Below are positions 16,301 to 25,938 of a stretch of 64,000 nucleotides of DNA, piece by piece. Position numbers and translations under genes: made by a program. Source of the stretch: Amycolatopsis sp. WAC 01376 (GTDB lineage: Bacteria; Actinomycetota; Actinomycetes; Mycobacteriales; Pseudonocardiaceae); contig NZ_QHKL01000008.1 in the NCBI RefSeq assembly GCF_003947415.1, forward strand, positions 62,001 through 126,000, given 5' to 3'. Each line of letters starts with the position of its first letter. Position 1 is the first letter of the stretch. The notes under the pieces were generated by a model. That model searched no databases, was not told the origin of the DNA, and worked only from the letters and a program-made list of their open reading frames with translations.

Positions 16301-17518
16301 TCAAACCGCGATGTAGTTCCCCGAGAGGATGAGCAGGACCTGCACGGTGATGCCGGTGCCGTAGTAGTCCTTGGCGTTCGGCGACCACGTCGTGACCGAG
16401 GTCCACAGCTTGTCCAGCCAGGCCTGGCTGCCAGGGTCGTTCATCGCCGCGATGGCGAACGACGCGGTGAAGCAGGGGTGCTGACCCGTCTGCCCCGGGA
16501 TCTTGGCGCCCGACAACAGGTAGCCGGTGGTGATCTTGGCCGGGTCGCCGCCGGTGTTCTGCTGGATCCAGGTGTTCATCTTCCGGACCTGGCCCTGCGC
16601 CGGGCTGCCCGACACGGTGATGCCGTCGACGCCGAGCCGCCACGGGTCGCGGCAGGCGTTGTAGCTGTACTTGTCGTCCTTGCCCTCGAGGAAGTCGAAG
16701 GGGGCGGGCTTCGGCGTGGAGTTGGTGTTGACGACGAAGTCCGGGATCAACCCGGTCTTCGGCGCGTACTGCTGCTGAAGCTGGGTGACGGCCTTCTCCT
16801 GCCGGGTCCGGACCTGGCCCCAGAACGAGTCCCCGGTGGCCTTCTCGAACGCGCGGAGGTGACCCGGCATCCAGTCGGAGGATCGGGAGCTGTTGATGTA
16901 CTTGCCGCTGTCGGCCCAGTCCGCCAGCCGCATGAACTTGGTGGTGGGGTGGACCTCGCTACGCTTGATGGCCTTGATGATCCGCAGCGCCTCGGCCTTG
17001 TAGTTCACCGAACCGCCGCTGCCCCAGACCTTGTCGGCGAGGAGCAGACCGTAGGCGATTTCGAGGTCCCCGTCGGTCGCCGAGTCGCTGCCGTTGACGC
17101 TCGTGCAGCTTTCGTTCTGCTCAGCGGCGTGCAGATCCTTGTCGATCACCGACGGATGCGCCTTCACGAACTTCAGGATGCCGTCGAAGACGGTCCGGGC
17201 CTGCGAGTCCTTGTTCCCCATCATCGCCGCGATGGTCATCCCGTAGCCCTGACCCTCGGCCACGAAGGCGTGGTCGGCGTCCGGCGCCTTGACCGCGTAG
17301 GTGCCCGTCCCGCACTTCGTGGTGAGGAAGTTCTTCTTCCAGTAGTCGTAGTACTTGGCGAGGGCGGCGTCCTGCGTCGCCTGCGACACCGAGGGACGCA
17401 GAACTCCCGGCAGGTAAGGGGTTCCCTGAGTGGTCACCGCGGTGGCGGGGGCGGTCGTGGCGACCAGCCCGGCGGTCAGCGCGGCCGCGGCCAGCACTGT
17501 CCGAACGGTCTTTCTCAT
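16301..17518 (-). CDS. Secreted glycoside hydrolase family 8 (endoglucanase type)
   Basis: The product has 405 residues. The start MRKTVRTVLAAAALTAGLVATTAPATA is a Sec signal peptide; the ATG at 17518 is preferred because CGGAGGAG stands right before it, while an ATG 17 codons upstream would spoil the signal. GH8 landmarks include AFVAEGQGYGMTIAAMMG (with the general acid Glu) and SATDGDLEIAYGLLLA (with the catalytic Asp). The (alpha/alpha)6 length of about 370 residues is normal. Family members cut beta-1,4-glucans, xylan or chitosan; there is no carbohydrate-binding module to narrow this down. Confidence 0.9.
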   Translation of the reverse strand: MRKTVRTVLAAAALTAGLVATTAPATAVTTQGTPYLPGVLRPSVSQATQDAALAKYYDYWKKNFLTTKCGTGTYAVKAPDADHAFVAEGQGYGMTIAAMMGNKDSQARTVFDGILKFVKAHPSVIDKDLHAAEQNESCTSVNGSDSATDGDLEIAYGLLLADKVWGSGGSVNYKAEALRIIKAIKRSEVHPTTKFMRLADWADSGKYINSSRSSDWMPGHLRAFEKATGDSFWGQVRTRQEKAVTQLQQQYAPKTGLIPDFVVNTNSTPKPAPFDFLEGKDDKYSYNACRDPWRLGVDGITVSGSPAQGQVRKMNTWIQQNTGGDPAKITTGYLLSGAKIPGQTGQHPCFTASFAIAAMNDPGSQAWLDKLWTSVTTWSPNAKDYYGTGITVQVLLILSGNYIAV

Positions 17519-17592
17519 GGCTCCTCCGGAAACGTCGTTGGTGGCGGCGGCGCGTTCCGAGAGTGACATCCGGGTCGGCCAAAAACAAGAGA

Positions 17593-17611
17593 GTTAAGAA
17601 AGTTTCCTTAC
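17593..17611. promoter_or_regulatory. Imperfect inverted repeat before the GH8 gene
   Basis: GTTAAGAAAGTTTCCTTAC is an imperfect palindrome (7 of 9 positions) in an AT-rich stretch 75-93 bases upstream of the GH8 ATG. The GAAA-G-TTTC core resembles operators seen near extracellular hydrolase genes in actinomycetes. It lies between divergent genes and could affect either. Confidence 0.35.
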
Positions 17612-17659
17612 TATTACCTCAAAAGACGCCTTCGTGAACGGTGGCCTAGCGTTGACCAC

Positions 17660-18061
17660 ATGACGATCGACCTGAGCGCGCGCGGCGAGACCTTCCGGGA
17701 CTTCTGGACCGAGCGGCACCTCGCCACCCTGACCACCGTCCGGCCGGACGGGACCCCGCATGTCGTCGCGGTCGGGGTCACGGTGGACTTCGACGCCGGG
17801 ATCGCCCGCGTGATCACGTTCCGCTCGTCCAAGAAGGCCCGCATGGTCAAGGAAGCGGGCGAAAAGGGCATTCCGGTCGCCGCCTGCCAGCTCGACGGAC
17901 CCCGGTGGTCCACTTTGGAGGGACGCGCGGTGCTGCGCGAAGACCCGGAGTCGGTGCGCGACGCCGAGAACCGCTACGCCGCGCGATACCGGCAGCCCAA
18001 GCCGAATCCGGAACGCGTGGTCATCGAGATCACCGTGACCCGCGTCCTCGGCAACGCCTAA
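17660..18061 (+). CDS. FMN/F420-binding split-barrel oxidoreductase (FDOR-like)
   Basis: This 133-residue protein is a pyridoxamine 5'-phosphate oxidase-like split barrel. HLATLTTVRPDGTPHVVAVGVTVD is the typical first beta hairpin, ITFRSSKKARMVKE the cofactor phosphate-binding segment, and WSTLEGRAVLREDPESV the later barrel. In actinobacteria such small proteins mostly use F420 or heme/biliverdin-type partners; the actual cofactor is not certain here. It stands alone. Its TAA stop overlaps the stop codon of the convergent TetR gene by three bases. Confidence 0.82.
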   Translation: MTIDLSARGETFRDFWTERHLATLTTVRPDGTPHVVAVGVTVDFDAGIARVITFRSSKKARMVKEAGEKGIPVAACQLDGPRWSTLEGRAVLREDPESVRDAENRYAARYRQPKPNPERVVIEITVTRVLGNA

Positions 18062-18596
18062 CCGGCCAGCACCAGCCGGGTGTATTCGTCGAGGATCTCG
18101 CCGAGGTCGGTGAATCCCCCCGCCGAGGCCACCTGCTGATACCCGACCAGCATCGCCAGCCCGAGTGAGGTCACGACCTCCGCGCGACGCCGGTCGGGGA
18201 TCAGCTCGGCCACCACCTTCCCGACCGTCTTGACCCGGGTGTCGTCGACGCGTTTCTGCGCCACGCGAACGGTTTCGTCGTTCGCCGCCCAGGCGCGGAT
18301 GGCCGCCTCCGCACGATGCCTGAGGCCACGCGTCAGGCTCATCAGCGCGGCGAAGTCCGCCTCGGGCCCGCCGGAACCGAAGTCCAGTTCCCGCAGGATC
18401 CGCACCTGCCGCTGCGTCCAGAATTCGAGGAGCGCGCCGACGAAAGCCGGCCAGCCGCCGAAATGGTGGTAGAAGGACCCGCTGGTGACACCCAGGCGTT
18501 TGCCGAGCGTGCCGACGTTGAGCCCGGCGAACCCGGACTCGGCGAGGATGTCCAAGGCCGCGTCGAAGTACTTCTCGCGGCTGACGTTCGACGACA

Positions 18597-18597
<1 letters not shown>
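18058..18597 (-). CDS. TetR family regulator
   Basis: This 179-residue repressor has an N-terminal helix-turn-helix (YFDAALDILAESGFAGLNVG, then LGKRLGVTSGSFYHHFG with the typical SFYHHF end). The rest is an alpha-helical ligand domain of the kind often responding to lipids or aromatic compounds. Its ATG overlaps the stop of the acyl-CoA ligase gene by one base (TGATG), so the two are one transcript. The 12-6-12 palindrome at 20186-20215 before the ligase gene is its likely operator; ligands may be acyl-CoAs (inference). Confidence 0.9.
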
Positions 18598-20162
<1,565 letters not shown>

Positions 20163-20185
20163 ACCGGACCCCTTTCGCCTGGTCA

Positions 20186-20215
20186 GAGTCACCATAGAGA
20201 GGCCTATGGTGACTC
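20186..20215 (-). promoter_or_regulatory. TetR-type operator before the acyl-CoA ligase
   Basis: GAGTCACCATAG, six bases, CTATGGTGACTC: a perfect 12-6-12 inverted repeat 24 bases upstream of the ligase ATG, in the promoter zone. Size and symmetry fit a TetR-family operator, and the regulator is encoded in the same operon. Confidence 0.65.
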
Positions 20216-20230
20216 CGGGACCGGCAGGCG

Positions 20231-21436
20231 TCAAGCCACGAACAGGCTGAGCAGTCCCTCGACCGAACGCACGATCACCCGCGCGGCGGCGCGTTCGGCG
20301 TGCGCGGCATCGGGCCGCTCCGCCTCCTGCCGCCAGCGGACGAGCGCGCCTTCCGCGGCCGCGTGGATCTCCGCGGGATCCACGTCGGGTTCGAGACCGA
20401 GCCGCTCGGTGGGCGCGAGTCCCTGCGCGCCGAGCAGCCGGACGGCCTCCTCGGCGATCTCCCCGGACAACGCCGTGCGGCCACCGCGGATGCCGGCGAT
20501 GAGCCGCAGTTCCCGGAAGTCGTGCGCGGCCGCGGCGAACCGCTCCACGCGGGCGGCCAGCCGGTCGCCGTGCGGAAGCGGTTCGGCGGCGAGCAGCCCT
20601 TCCAGCCGCACCACCGCCGTACGTGCCTTCAGCGCGTCGGCCCGCGCGACGAAGCACCCCGCGAGCGTGTCCCGCAGGTCACCGAGGCCGCTGCGATGCA
20701 CGAGTTCCGCCGAAAGTTTCAGCCTGCTCTCGCAGCCGGTGCGGATCAAGGTGATCGCCAAGCGGACTCCGTAGAGGCCGAACCGCGACACCAGGTGTTT
20801 CCTCGACTCCGGCGGGACCCCCACCGGGAACGGATCGTCCACAAAGGAATCCACGGACAGCAGATACCGCTCCAGCTCCGGCCGGGAGACCGACGCCAGC
20901 GCGCGCAATACCTCGAATTCGTCGTCCCGCAGCGCACGGCCCGCATACCCCAGTTGGCCGGCGACCGCGATGACCCCCTGGAACCCCGCGCAATCCGGGT
21001 CCTCGCGCCAAGCCCGGCGTGCCAGCTGTTTCGCGGTGAGCAAGGCGTCGATCCGGCCCGCGCCGACCTCGTCGGCCCTGCCGAGCACCAGCACCGAATT
21101 CACCGCCGTCTGCCGCGCGAACGGCGAGCCGCCCACCGGCCGGGTGCCGGCGAGTTCGTCGGGTTCGAGATGACGCACCAAGCGCACCGTCGCGTCGACG
21201 TGTTCGGCGGGCGCCGGGGTGTCGAACAGATCGAGTTCACGCAAGGCCCTGGTCGGCCATTCCGCCAGCGCGGAGACCAAAGTGGACTTCCCGGTGCCCG
21301 GCGTGCCCGCGAAGCCGACCCGCAGCGGTTCTTCCAGTCGCTCCAGGCATTCCCGCAGCATCGCCACCGCATGCGGCCTGCCACGATAGTGCGCCGCGGC
21401 CTCGTTCAGGAGTTCACGGACGTCGGCGGTGTTCAT
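20231..21436 (-). CDS. IniC-like GTPase
   Basis: The product has 401 residues. A P-loop GFAGTPGTGKSTL lies at about residues 41-53, followed by a GTPase-like region with DLFDTPAP in the switch/G3 position. The rest is helical (many Leu/Ala/Arg heptads). It follows a dynamin-like gene and an IniB-like gene in the same direction, the order iniB-iniA-iniC known from mycobacteria, where these genes respond to cell-wall inhibitors. I name it IniC-like by context and fold, not by clear sequence identity. The ATG at 21436 has GGAGG five bases upstream; both lie inside a 38-bp tandem duplication. It probably acts with the IniA-like protein at the membrane. Confidence 0.7.
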   Translation of the reverse strand: MNTADVRELLNEAAAHYRGRPHAVAMLRECLERLEEPLRVGFAGTPGTGKSTLVSALAEWPTRALRELDLFDTPAPAEHVDATVRLVRHLEPDELAGTRPVGGSPFARQTAVNSVLVLGRADEVGAGRIDALLTAKQLARRAWREDPDCAGFQGVIAVAGQLGYAGRALRDDEFEVLRALASVSRPELERYLLSVDSFVDDPFPVGVPPESRKHLVSRFGLYGVRLAITLIRTGCESRLKLSAELVHRSGLGDLRDTLAGCFVARADALKARTAVVRLEGLLAAEPLPHGDRLAARVERFAAAAHDFRELRLIAGIRGGRTALSGEIAEEAVRLLGAQGLAPTERLGLEPDVDPAEIHAAAEGALVRWRQEAERPDAAHAERAAARVIVRSVEGLLSLFVA

Positions 21437-21506
21437 GCCGCCTCCGCGGGAAAGAGTACGTCGGCGGTGTTCATGCCGCCTCCGCGGGAAAGAGTACGTC
21501 GGCGGT
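21421..21506. repeat. 38-bp tandem duplication at the IniC-like start
   Basis: The unit at 21421-21458 is repeated at 21459-21496, with the first 10 bases again at 21497-21506. Each unit carries GGAGG and an ATG. The second copy's ATG (minus strand, 21474) opens a 13-codon frame whose TGA overlaps the true ATG. Confidence 0.85.
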
Positions 21507-23272
21507 CACGCCGAAAGCTCCCGGCGCGGCGCGGCGCCACTGCCGAGCGCCCCCGCCTTCCGGTGCAGTGCGGCCAGCCGGTCGATCTCCTTCTTGACCC
21601 GTTGGGTGCGCCGGTCCCGTTCGGCGGAGCCCGCGATGATCAGTTCCCGTTGGCGGGTCAGCTCTTCGGCGAGTTCGTCGGACAACGCGACGAAATGGTC
21701 GCGCAGGCGCCGCTGAACCTGACGGACCTCGTCCTTGATCTCCTTGCTGAACCTGATGAACACGTCGTCGACGTGGCGCTGCGCCGCGGCCTTCGCCAGC
21801 GCCTGGCGTCGCTGCAACCGCATCCCGCCTTCGTCGCGCACACTCTTGGTCGCGAACGCGACACCGGCGCCGAGGGACACCGGGTTGATCAGCGGCAACC
21901 CGGCGAGACTGGTGACCAGGCCGAACATCAGCACGCCGCCGTAGGAGCCGCGCAAGCCGGTGAAGAGTTTCTGCCCGATCTTGAACCGCTCGATCTTGGG
22001 GGCGCCGACCTCGGGGATCGAGTCCACTCCGGACCCGGTCAGCGGCAGGTCCGGGGCCTGGCCGTAGCGCGGCCCGAAACTCGTGGCGACCGCGTGCGCG
22101 ATCCACGTCGCCCGGTCGGACACCCAGTTGTAGTTCGTCTCGACGGCTTCGGCGAGGTTTTCTTCCAGCCAGGTCTGGAAATCTGGCCAGATCTGCACCG
22201 GATCGCCCTCGTCGAAGGTGCGGTCGATATGGCGCACGATCACCCTGGTCCGCTCGCGCAGATCGTATTCGGCGTCGGAGATCAGGTCGGTGATCTCGTC
22301 CGACAACAGGTTCTGCCAGCGGACGTTCTGCCGCCGCAGCTCCTCGGTGCGCCGTTGTGCCTGGTGCAGCAGGGTGACCTGATCGGTCCCGTTGTCCTGG
22401 GAGACGGCGTTGAGGCGCGTCTGCAGCGTCTCGACGAGTTCGACCGCCGCCGCCCGCACACTCACCGCGGCGGCGAGCGCGCGGGTGCGTTCGATCGGGC
22501 GCGCGGCCTGTTCCCCCACCCAGTTCAGGAGTTCCGGGAAACCGGACCGTCCGTTCAGGCCGGCGTCACCGGCCTTAGCGGCCGCCTGGCGCACCGTCGC
22601 TGACACGGGGAAGACGTCGGCGACGACACCGGTCTCGGAGAGCGCGGCGCGATTGCGGGCGGCGAGTTCCCGCCAGTCCGGGCTCACGTCGATCTTGGTC
22701 AGTGCCAACACGAGTGCGGGGCACCAGGTCCGGATATGCCTTGCCAGCGCCAGTTCGGCGGGCTGGAGTTCCTGCGTCGCGTCGGAGACGAGGATCACCG
22801 CGTGCGCGTCGGCGAGGACGTCGAGGGTGGCGGCCGTGCGCGGTGACCGGGGATCCCCTATCGCCGGGGTGTCCACCAGCACCAGTCCCGTGCCGAGCAG
22901 TTCGCGCGGCAGGCCGACTTCGACCCTGCGCAGCGAACCGGGCGGCCGTACCTCGAGTTCCTTGGCGAGGTTCCCGACCGGCACGCTTTCCCTGGCGTGC
23001 CCGATCAGCGTCGCAGCGGGGTCCGCGGCGTAACCGATCTCGGTGGGCACGGCGGGCGTGCTCGCGTCCCCGACCGCGCAGACCGGCGCGTTCAGCAGCG
23101 CGTTGAGCAGGTAACCCTTGCCCTGCTTGGGAAAACCGACCACCGCGATCCGGGTGCCCGGCGCCTGCTGATCACGTCTGCGCCGGAGGCGTTCGGCCAG
23201 GTCGGCGCGACCGTGGGCGGCACAGGCGTCCAAGGTCTCGTTGAGCACGTCGAGCCAGGCTGGGGCTGTCAC
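21506..23272 (-). CDS. IniA-like dynamin-family GTPase
   Basis: The 588-residue bacterial dynamin-like protein has the G1 loop VVGFPKQGKGYLLNALLN (about residues 44-61), G3 VLVDTPAIGD and G4 ALTKIDVSP. It then has a long helical stalk with a hydrophobic hairpin (GVLMFGLVTSLAGLPLINPV, about residues 445-465) that could insert in the membrane, and a charged C-terminal coiled coil. The G1 loop ends GKG rather than GKS/T, losing the residue that normally coordinates magnesium, so GTP hydrolysis may be weak. In M. tuberculosis IniA is a membrane-fission dynamin-like protein. The gene sits between IniB-like and IniC-like genes, as in mycobacteria. Confidence 0.82.
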   Translation of the reverse strand: MTAPAWLDVLNETLDACAAHGRADLAERLRRRRDQQAPGTRIAVVGFPKQGKGYLLNALLNAPVCAVGDASTPAVPTEIGYAADPAATLIGHARESVPVGNLAKELEVRPPGSLRRVEVGLPRELLGTGLVLVDTPAIGDPRSPRTAATLDVLADAHAVILVSDATQELQPAELALARHIRTWCPALVLALTKIDVSPDWRELAARNRAALSETGVVADVFPVSATVRQAAAKAGDAGLNGRSGFPELLNWVGEQAARPIERTRALAAAVSVRAAAVELVETLQTRLNAVSQDNGTDQVTLLHQAQRRTEELRRQNVRWQNLLSDEITDLISDAEYDLRERTRVIVRHIDRTFDEGDPVQIWPDFQTWLEENLAEAVETNYNWVSDRATWIAHAVATSFGPRYGQAPDLPLTGSGVDSIPEVGAPKIERFKIGQKLFTGLRGSYGGVLMFGLVTSLAGLPLINPVSLGAGVAFATKSVRDEGGMRLQRRQALAKAAAQRHVDDVFIRFSKEIKDEVRQVQRRLRDHFVALSDELAEELTRQRELIIAGSAERDRRTQRVKKEIDRLAALHRKAGALGSGAAPRRELSA

Positions 23273-23335
23273 GGGGATGCAGTGTTCCCTTAACCAAGCG
23301 CGGAATCAATGTGGCATGGGCCAACACGAGCGTGC

Positions 23336-23367
23336 GGGCCCCGCGACCTGGTGCGGTCGCGGGGCCC
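23336..23367. terminator. Strong stem-loop between iniB-like and iniA-like genes
   Basis: Perfect 13-base arms (GGGCCCCGCGACC and its complement) surround the loop tggtgc. It lies 27 bases after the IniB-like stop and before the GTPase genes, so it probably lowers transcription into them or stabilises the iniB mRNA end. Confidence 0.65.
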
Positions 23368-23393
23368 TGGCACAGAACTGAAAAATATTCGGA

Positions 23394-24500
23394 TCAGCCG
23401 ATGTGGATGTCGTTGTTCGAACCGATGTCGCCGGTGCCGATGTGCACGTCGTTCAGGTTGCCGATGGTGTGGCCGATGTTGTTGCCGACCTCGGAAACCG
23501 TGTCGTGGACCTCGGAGACACCCGCGTGGTTCGCGACGTTGGCGACCTCGTTGGCCACGTTGCCGGACACGTCGCCGTTGTTGTGGGCGATGTTGTTGGC
23601 GATGTCACCGTTGCCGTAGTTGTTCGCGATGTCGTGCACCTTGGTGGTGACGTCCGCGACACCCGTCTGCCCGATGACGCTGGTGAGGTCACCGACCGTC
23701 GACAGGAAGTCGGGGGTACCGCCCGCGACACCGTCGGCGCGCGGCAGGTCGCCGGCCAGGTCGCCGACGGCCGGAACCGAGTCGACGGCCGGGAGACCGG
23801 CGGTGTCCACGGCCGGGACGTCGTGGACCAGGTCGGTCGCGGTGTCGACGGCACCGGTGGCGACGTCACCGGCCTGTGCGGCGGGGGCGGCGTCGAGGCC
23901 ACGCGAAAGGTCGTCGGTGAGGCCGAAGCTGCCGACGGTGTTCTGCGCGAGCGCGGTCACGCCGGCGGCGGCGTTCGACACGTCGGTCACGTCGGAGACG
24001 GCCGGGACGGCGGGCAGGCCCGGGACGTCGACCGGCAGGTCGCCCACCGCGGGGACGGCCGGGAGGCCACCCAGCTCCGGCAGCCCCGGAACGGCGGGGA
24101 GACCGGCCTCGGGCAGACCCGGAAGGCTCGGCACGCCGGGGAGGGCGTCGGCACCGGGGACGGCGACCGGCAGGCCGGCGGTCAGCGCGGTGAGCTGGTC
24201 GATCGCGCCCTGGACGCCGTCGGCGCACTCGCCGTCGGTGCCGTTGACGGCGTTGGTGACGCCGCCGAAACCGGCCAGGTTGTCGGCGGTGGCAGCGGTG
24301 GTTCCGGTGAGGTCGGTGGCGGTGTCGACCGGGACGAAGTCGAGGACCAGCGGGACGACCTCGTGCACGTCGGCGGCGTTGATGTCGCCGAGGCCGGCGT
24401 CGGCCAGCACCTGCTGCGGGTCGTTGGCGAACGCCGCACGGGCGGCGGTGTCGTTCAGCAGGTTCAGCGTGAAGTCGTGCAGGGTCTGGACGGAACCCAT
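23394..24500 (-). CDS. IniB-like low-complexity protein
   Basis: The product has 368 residues. The first 60 (MGSVQTLHDFTLNLLNDTAA, DPQQVLADAGLGDINAADV, EVVPLVLDF) match the IniB N-terminal domain. The middle (about 110-185) is a run of Pro-Gly-Leu/Val repeats such as LPGVPSLPGLPEAGLPAVPG. The last 90 residues are rich in Asn, Gly, Val and His (NNYGNGDIANNIAHNNGDVS and onward). There is no signal peptide and no catalytic motif. The ATG at 24500 has AGGAGAG seven bases upstream. In mycobacteria iniB leads the cell-wall-stress operon iniBAC; here two GTPase genes follow and a LuxR-type regulator lies on the other strand nearby. Confidence 0.82.
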   Translation of the reverse strand: MGSVQTLHDFTLNLLNDTAARAAFANDPQQVLADAGLGDINAADVHEVVPLVLDFVPVDTATDLTGTTAATADNLAGFGGVTNAVNGTDGECADGVQGAIDQLTALTAGLPVAVPGADALPGVPSLPGLPEAGLPAVPGLPELGGLPAVPAVGDLPVDVPGLPAVPAVSDVTDVSNAAAGVTALAQNTVGSFGLTDDLSRGLDAAPAAQAGDVATGAVDTATDLVHDVPAVDTAGLPAVDSVPAVGDLAGDLPRADGVAGGTPDFLSTVGDLTSVIGQTGVADVTTKVHDIANNYGNGDIANNIAHNNGDVSGNVANEVANVANHAGVSEVHDTVSEVGNNIGHTIGNLNDVHIGTGDIGSNNDIHIG

Positions 24501-24795
24501 GAAAGGACTCTCCTGAAGGTCTAGGTCGGTGGGGCAGGCACAGCGGCCGGAGGGCACGGCTGAGCGCAGGTCACCGAAGTTAGTGAGCCGGTGCCACTGG
24601 GCACATCGGGGATCACTCCTGGTCGTCGCTCACTCAGCCAATAGGGGATCGGTATGACATCGTTAGGGCGTTAGGGGCTTAACCGAGACGCGTTCGGTTG
24701 GGTTTAATGCCAACCCTCACCCAAACGGGTCAAGCCGTTCAGGTGAGTGGCCCTATTTGGTCCTTAGGGGCTGGTCAAGCGAAGGAGGATGCTCG
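24501..24795. promoter_or_regulatory. Divergent control region of the ini-like locus
   Basis: About 300 bases between the divergent IniB-like and Hsp70-like genes, clearly more AT-rich than its surroundings. It holds a tandem CGTTAGGG-CGTTAGGG (24661-24676) and inverted repeats AACCGA/TCGGTT (24681-24699), GGGTT/AACCC (24700-24716) and CTCACC/GGTGAG (24716-24747). A third TTAGGGG stands at 24764-24770. Several regulator sites are likely; none can be assigned. Confidence 0.5.
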
Positions 24796-25938
24796 TTGCC
24801 CTACGTCCTCGGCATCGATATCGCCTCGACCCGCACCACCGCCGCCACCTGCGTGAACACCGGCGACGGCTGGGGCGTGCCCGAGCCGTCGTGGCTCGGC
24901 GCGCGCGGCCAGGAGGCGGCGTCCGCGGTGTTCCTCGACGACGACGGCTACCTGCTCACCGGGGACGCCGCCGTCGAAGCGGGCCGGTCCGCGCCCGCCC
25001 GGCTGCTGACCGGGTTCCACGAACGGGTCGGCGACGACGTCCCGGTGATCGTCGGCGGCGAGCGGTTCCCGGCCGAATCCCTCAGCGCGGTCCTGGTGGA
25101 CGCCGCGGTGGATCAAGCGGCCGAACGCTTCGGCGAGAAGCCGCAGCACATCGTGCTCACCCACCCCGTCGGCTGGGGTTCGTTCCGCCGGGAGCTGCTG
25201 CGCCGAGCCTTGGCCGAAGCCGGCTTCCCCCGCGCCGCGCTGGTCGCCGCGCCCATCGCCGCACTCCACGCGTACCTCGCCCCGCAAGGCGACGTCACCG
25301 CCGGTGTCTGCGAATTCGGGCCCGACGGCGCGGTGGTCACGATCGCCGCGGCCGGCGTCAACGGCTGGCAGCCGGTCAAAACGGTGGAAGGCGTCGAGCC
25401 AGGCGAGGCCGTCGGCAAGGTCTTCGAACTCGCGCACGGCGCGGGGATCCCGCCGCAGGCACTGGCGGGCATCGTGCTCTGTGGCGATGCCCCACCGGTT
25501 CCCGGCCGGACACCGTGCCCCGTCTTCGCGTCGAGTGATCCGGTGCTGACGGTGGCGACCGGCGCGGCCAACATCGCCGCGCGACGTGACCTTCCTCAAC
25601 CCGGCGGCCCGGCGTCGAACGCCGTCGCGACCGTCGAAACCACCCTTCTTCCCCGGGTCGACGTGCCAGGAGAGCTCACCGAGCGGCCCGAACGGCCGCC
25701 CGTGGACATCACCCCGTTCCCCTTGCCAGAACGCACCGGGGCGGCGAAACTGCTCAGCCGACGCAAGCCGCTCGTCGCCGGTGCCGCGGTCGCGGTGCTG
25801 GCCGCGACGACGCTGCTGCTCACCTTGACCACCCGAGAAGCCACCGCAGACAAGGGTCCCGAAGCCCCTCCCACCACTTCGAGCTCGTGCGCGCCGGTCA
25901 CCCCCGGCGTGACTTCCTCCCCCGAAGGTCGCTGTTGA
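24796..25938 (+). CDS. Membrane-anchored Hsp70-like ATPase
   Basis: The product has 380 residues. The N-terminus LPYVLGIDIASTRTTAATC is the phosphate-1 loop of the Hsp70/actin fold; HIVLTHPVGWGSFRRELLRRALAEAG and AALVAAPIAALHAYL match the following Hsp70 strands, and ALAGIVLCGDAPPVP the late nucleotide-binding region. The substrate-binding domain is replaced by a Pro-rich stretch and one membrane helix (AAVAVLAATTLLLTLTT, about residues 340-356) with a short outside tail. The TTG at 24796 is chosen for AAGGAGG five bases upstream. Its stop overlaps the TTG start of the LuxR-type gene (TTGA), so both are made together. A sensing or scaffold role in the ini-like locus is plausible, not shown. 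Confidence 0.78.
   Translation: MPYVLGIDIASTRTTAATCVNTGDGWGVPEPSWLGARGQEAASAVFLDDDGYLLTGDAAVEAGRSAPARLLTGFHERVGDDVPVIVGGERFPAESLSAVLVDAAVDQAAERFGEKPQHIVLTHPVGWGSFRRELLRRALAEAGFPRAALVAAPIAALHAYLAPQGDVTAGVCEFGPDGAVVTIAAAGVNGWQPVKTVEGVEPGEAVGKVFELAHGAGIPPQALAGIVLCGDAPPVPGRTPCPVFASSDPVLTVATGAANIAARRDLPQPGGPASNAVATVETTLLPRVDVPGELTERPERPPVDITPFPLPERTGAAKLLSRRKPLVAGAAVAVLAATTLLLTLTTREATADKGPEAPPTTSSSCAPVTPGVTSSPEGRC

Noticed and set aside
20300..22603. Long open frame (767 codons) on the plus strand antisense to the GTPase genes
   Set aside because: High GC leaves long stop-free antisense frames. The minus-strand frames have GTPase motifs and the plus-strand translation has none.
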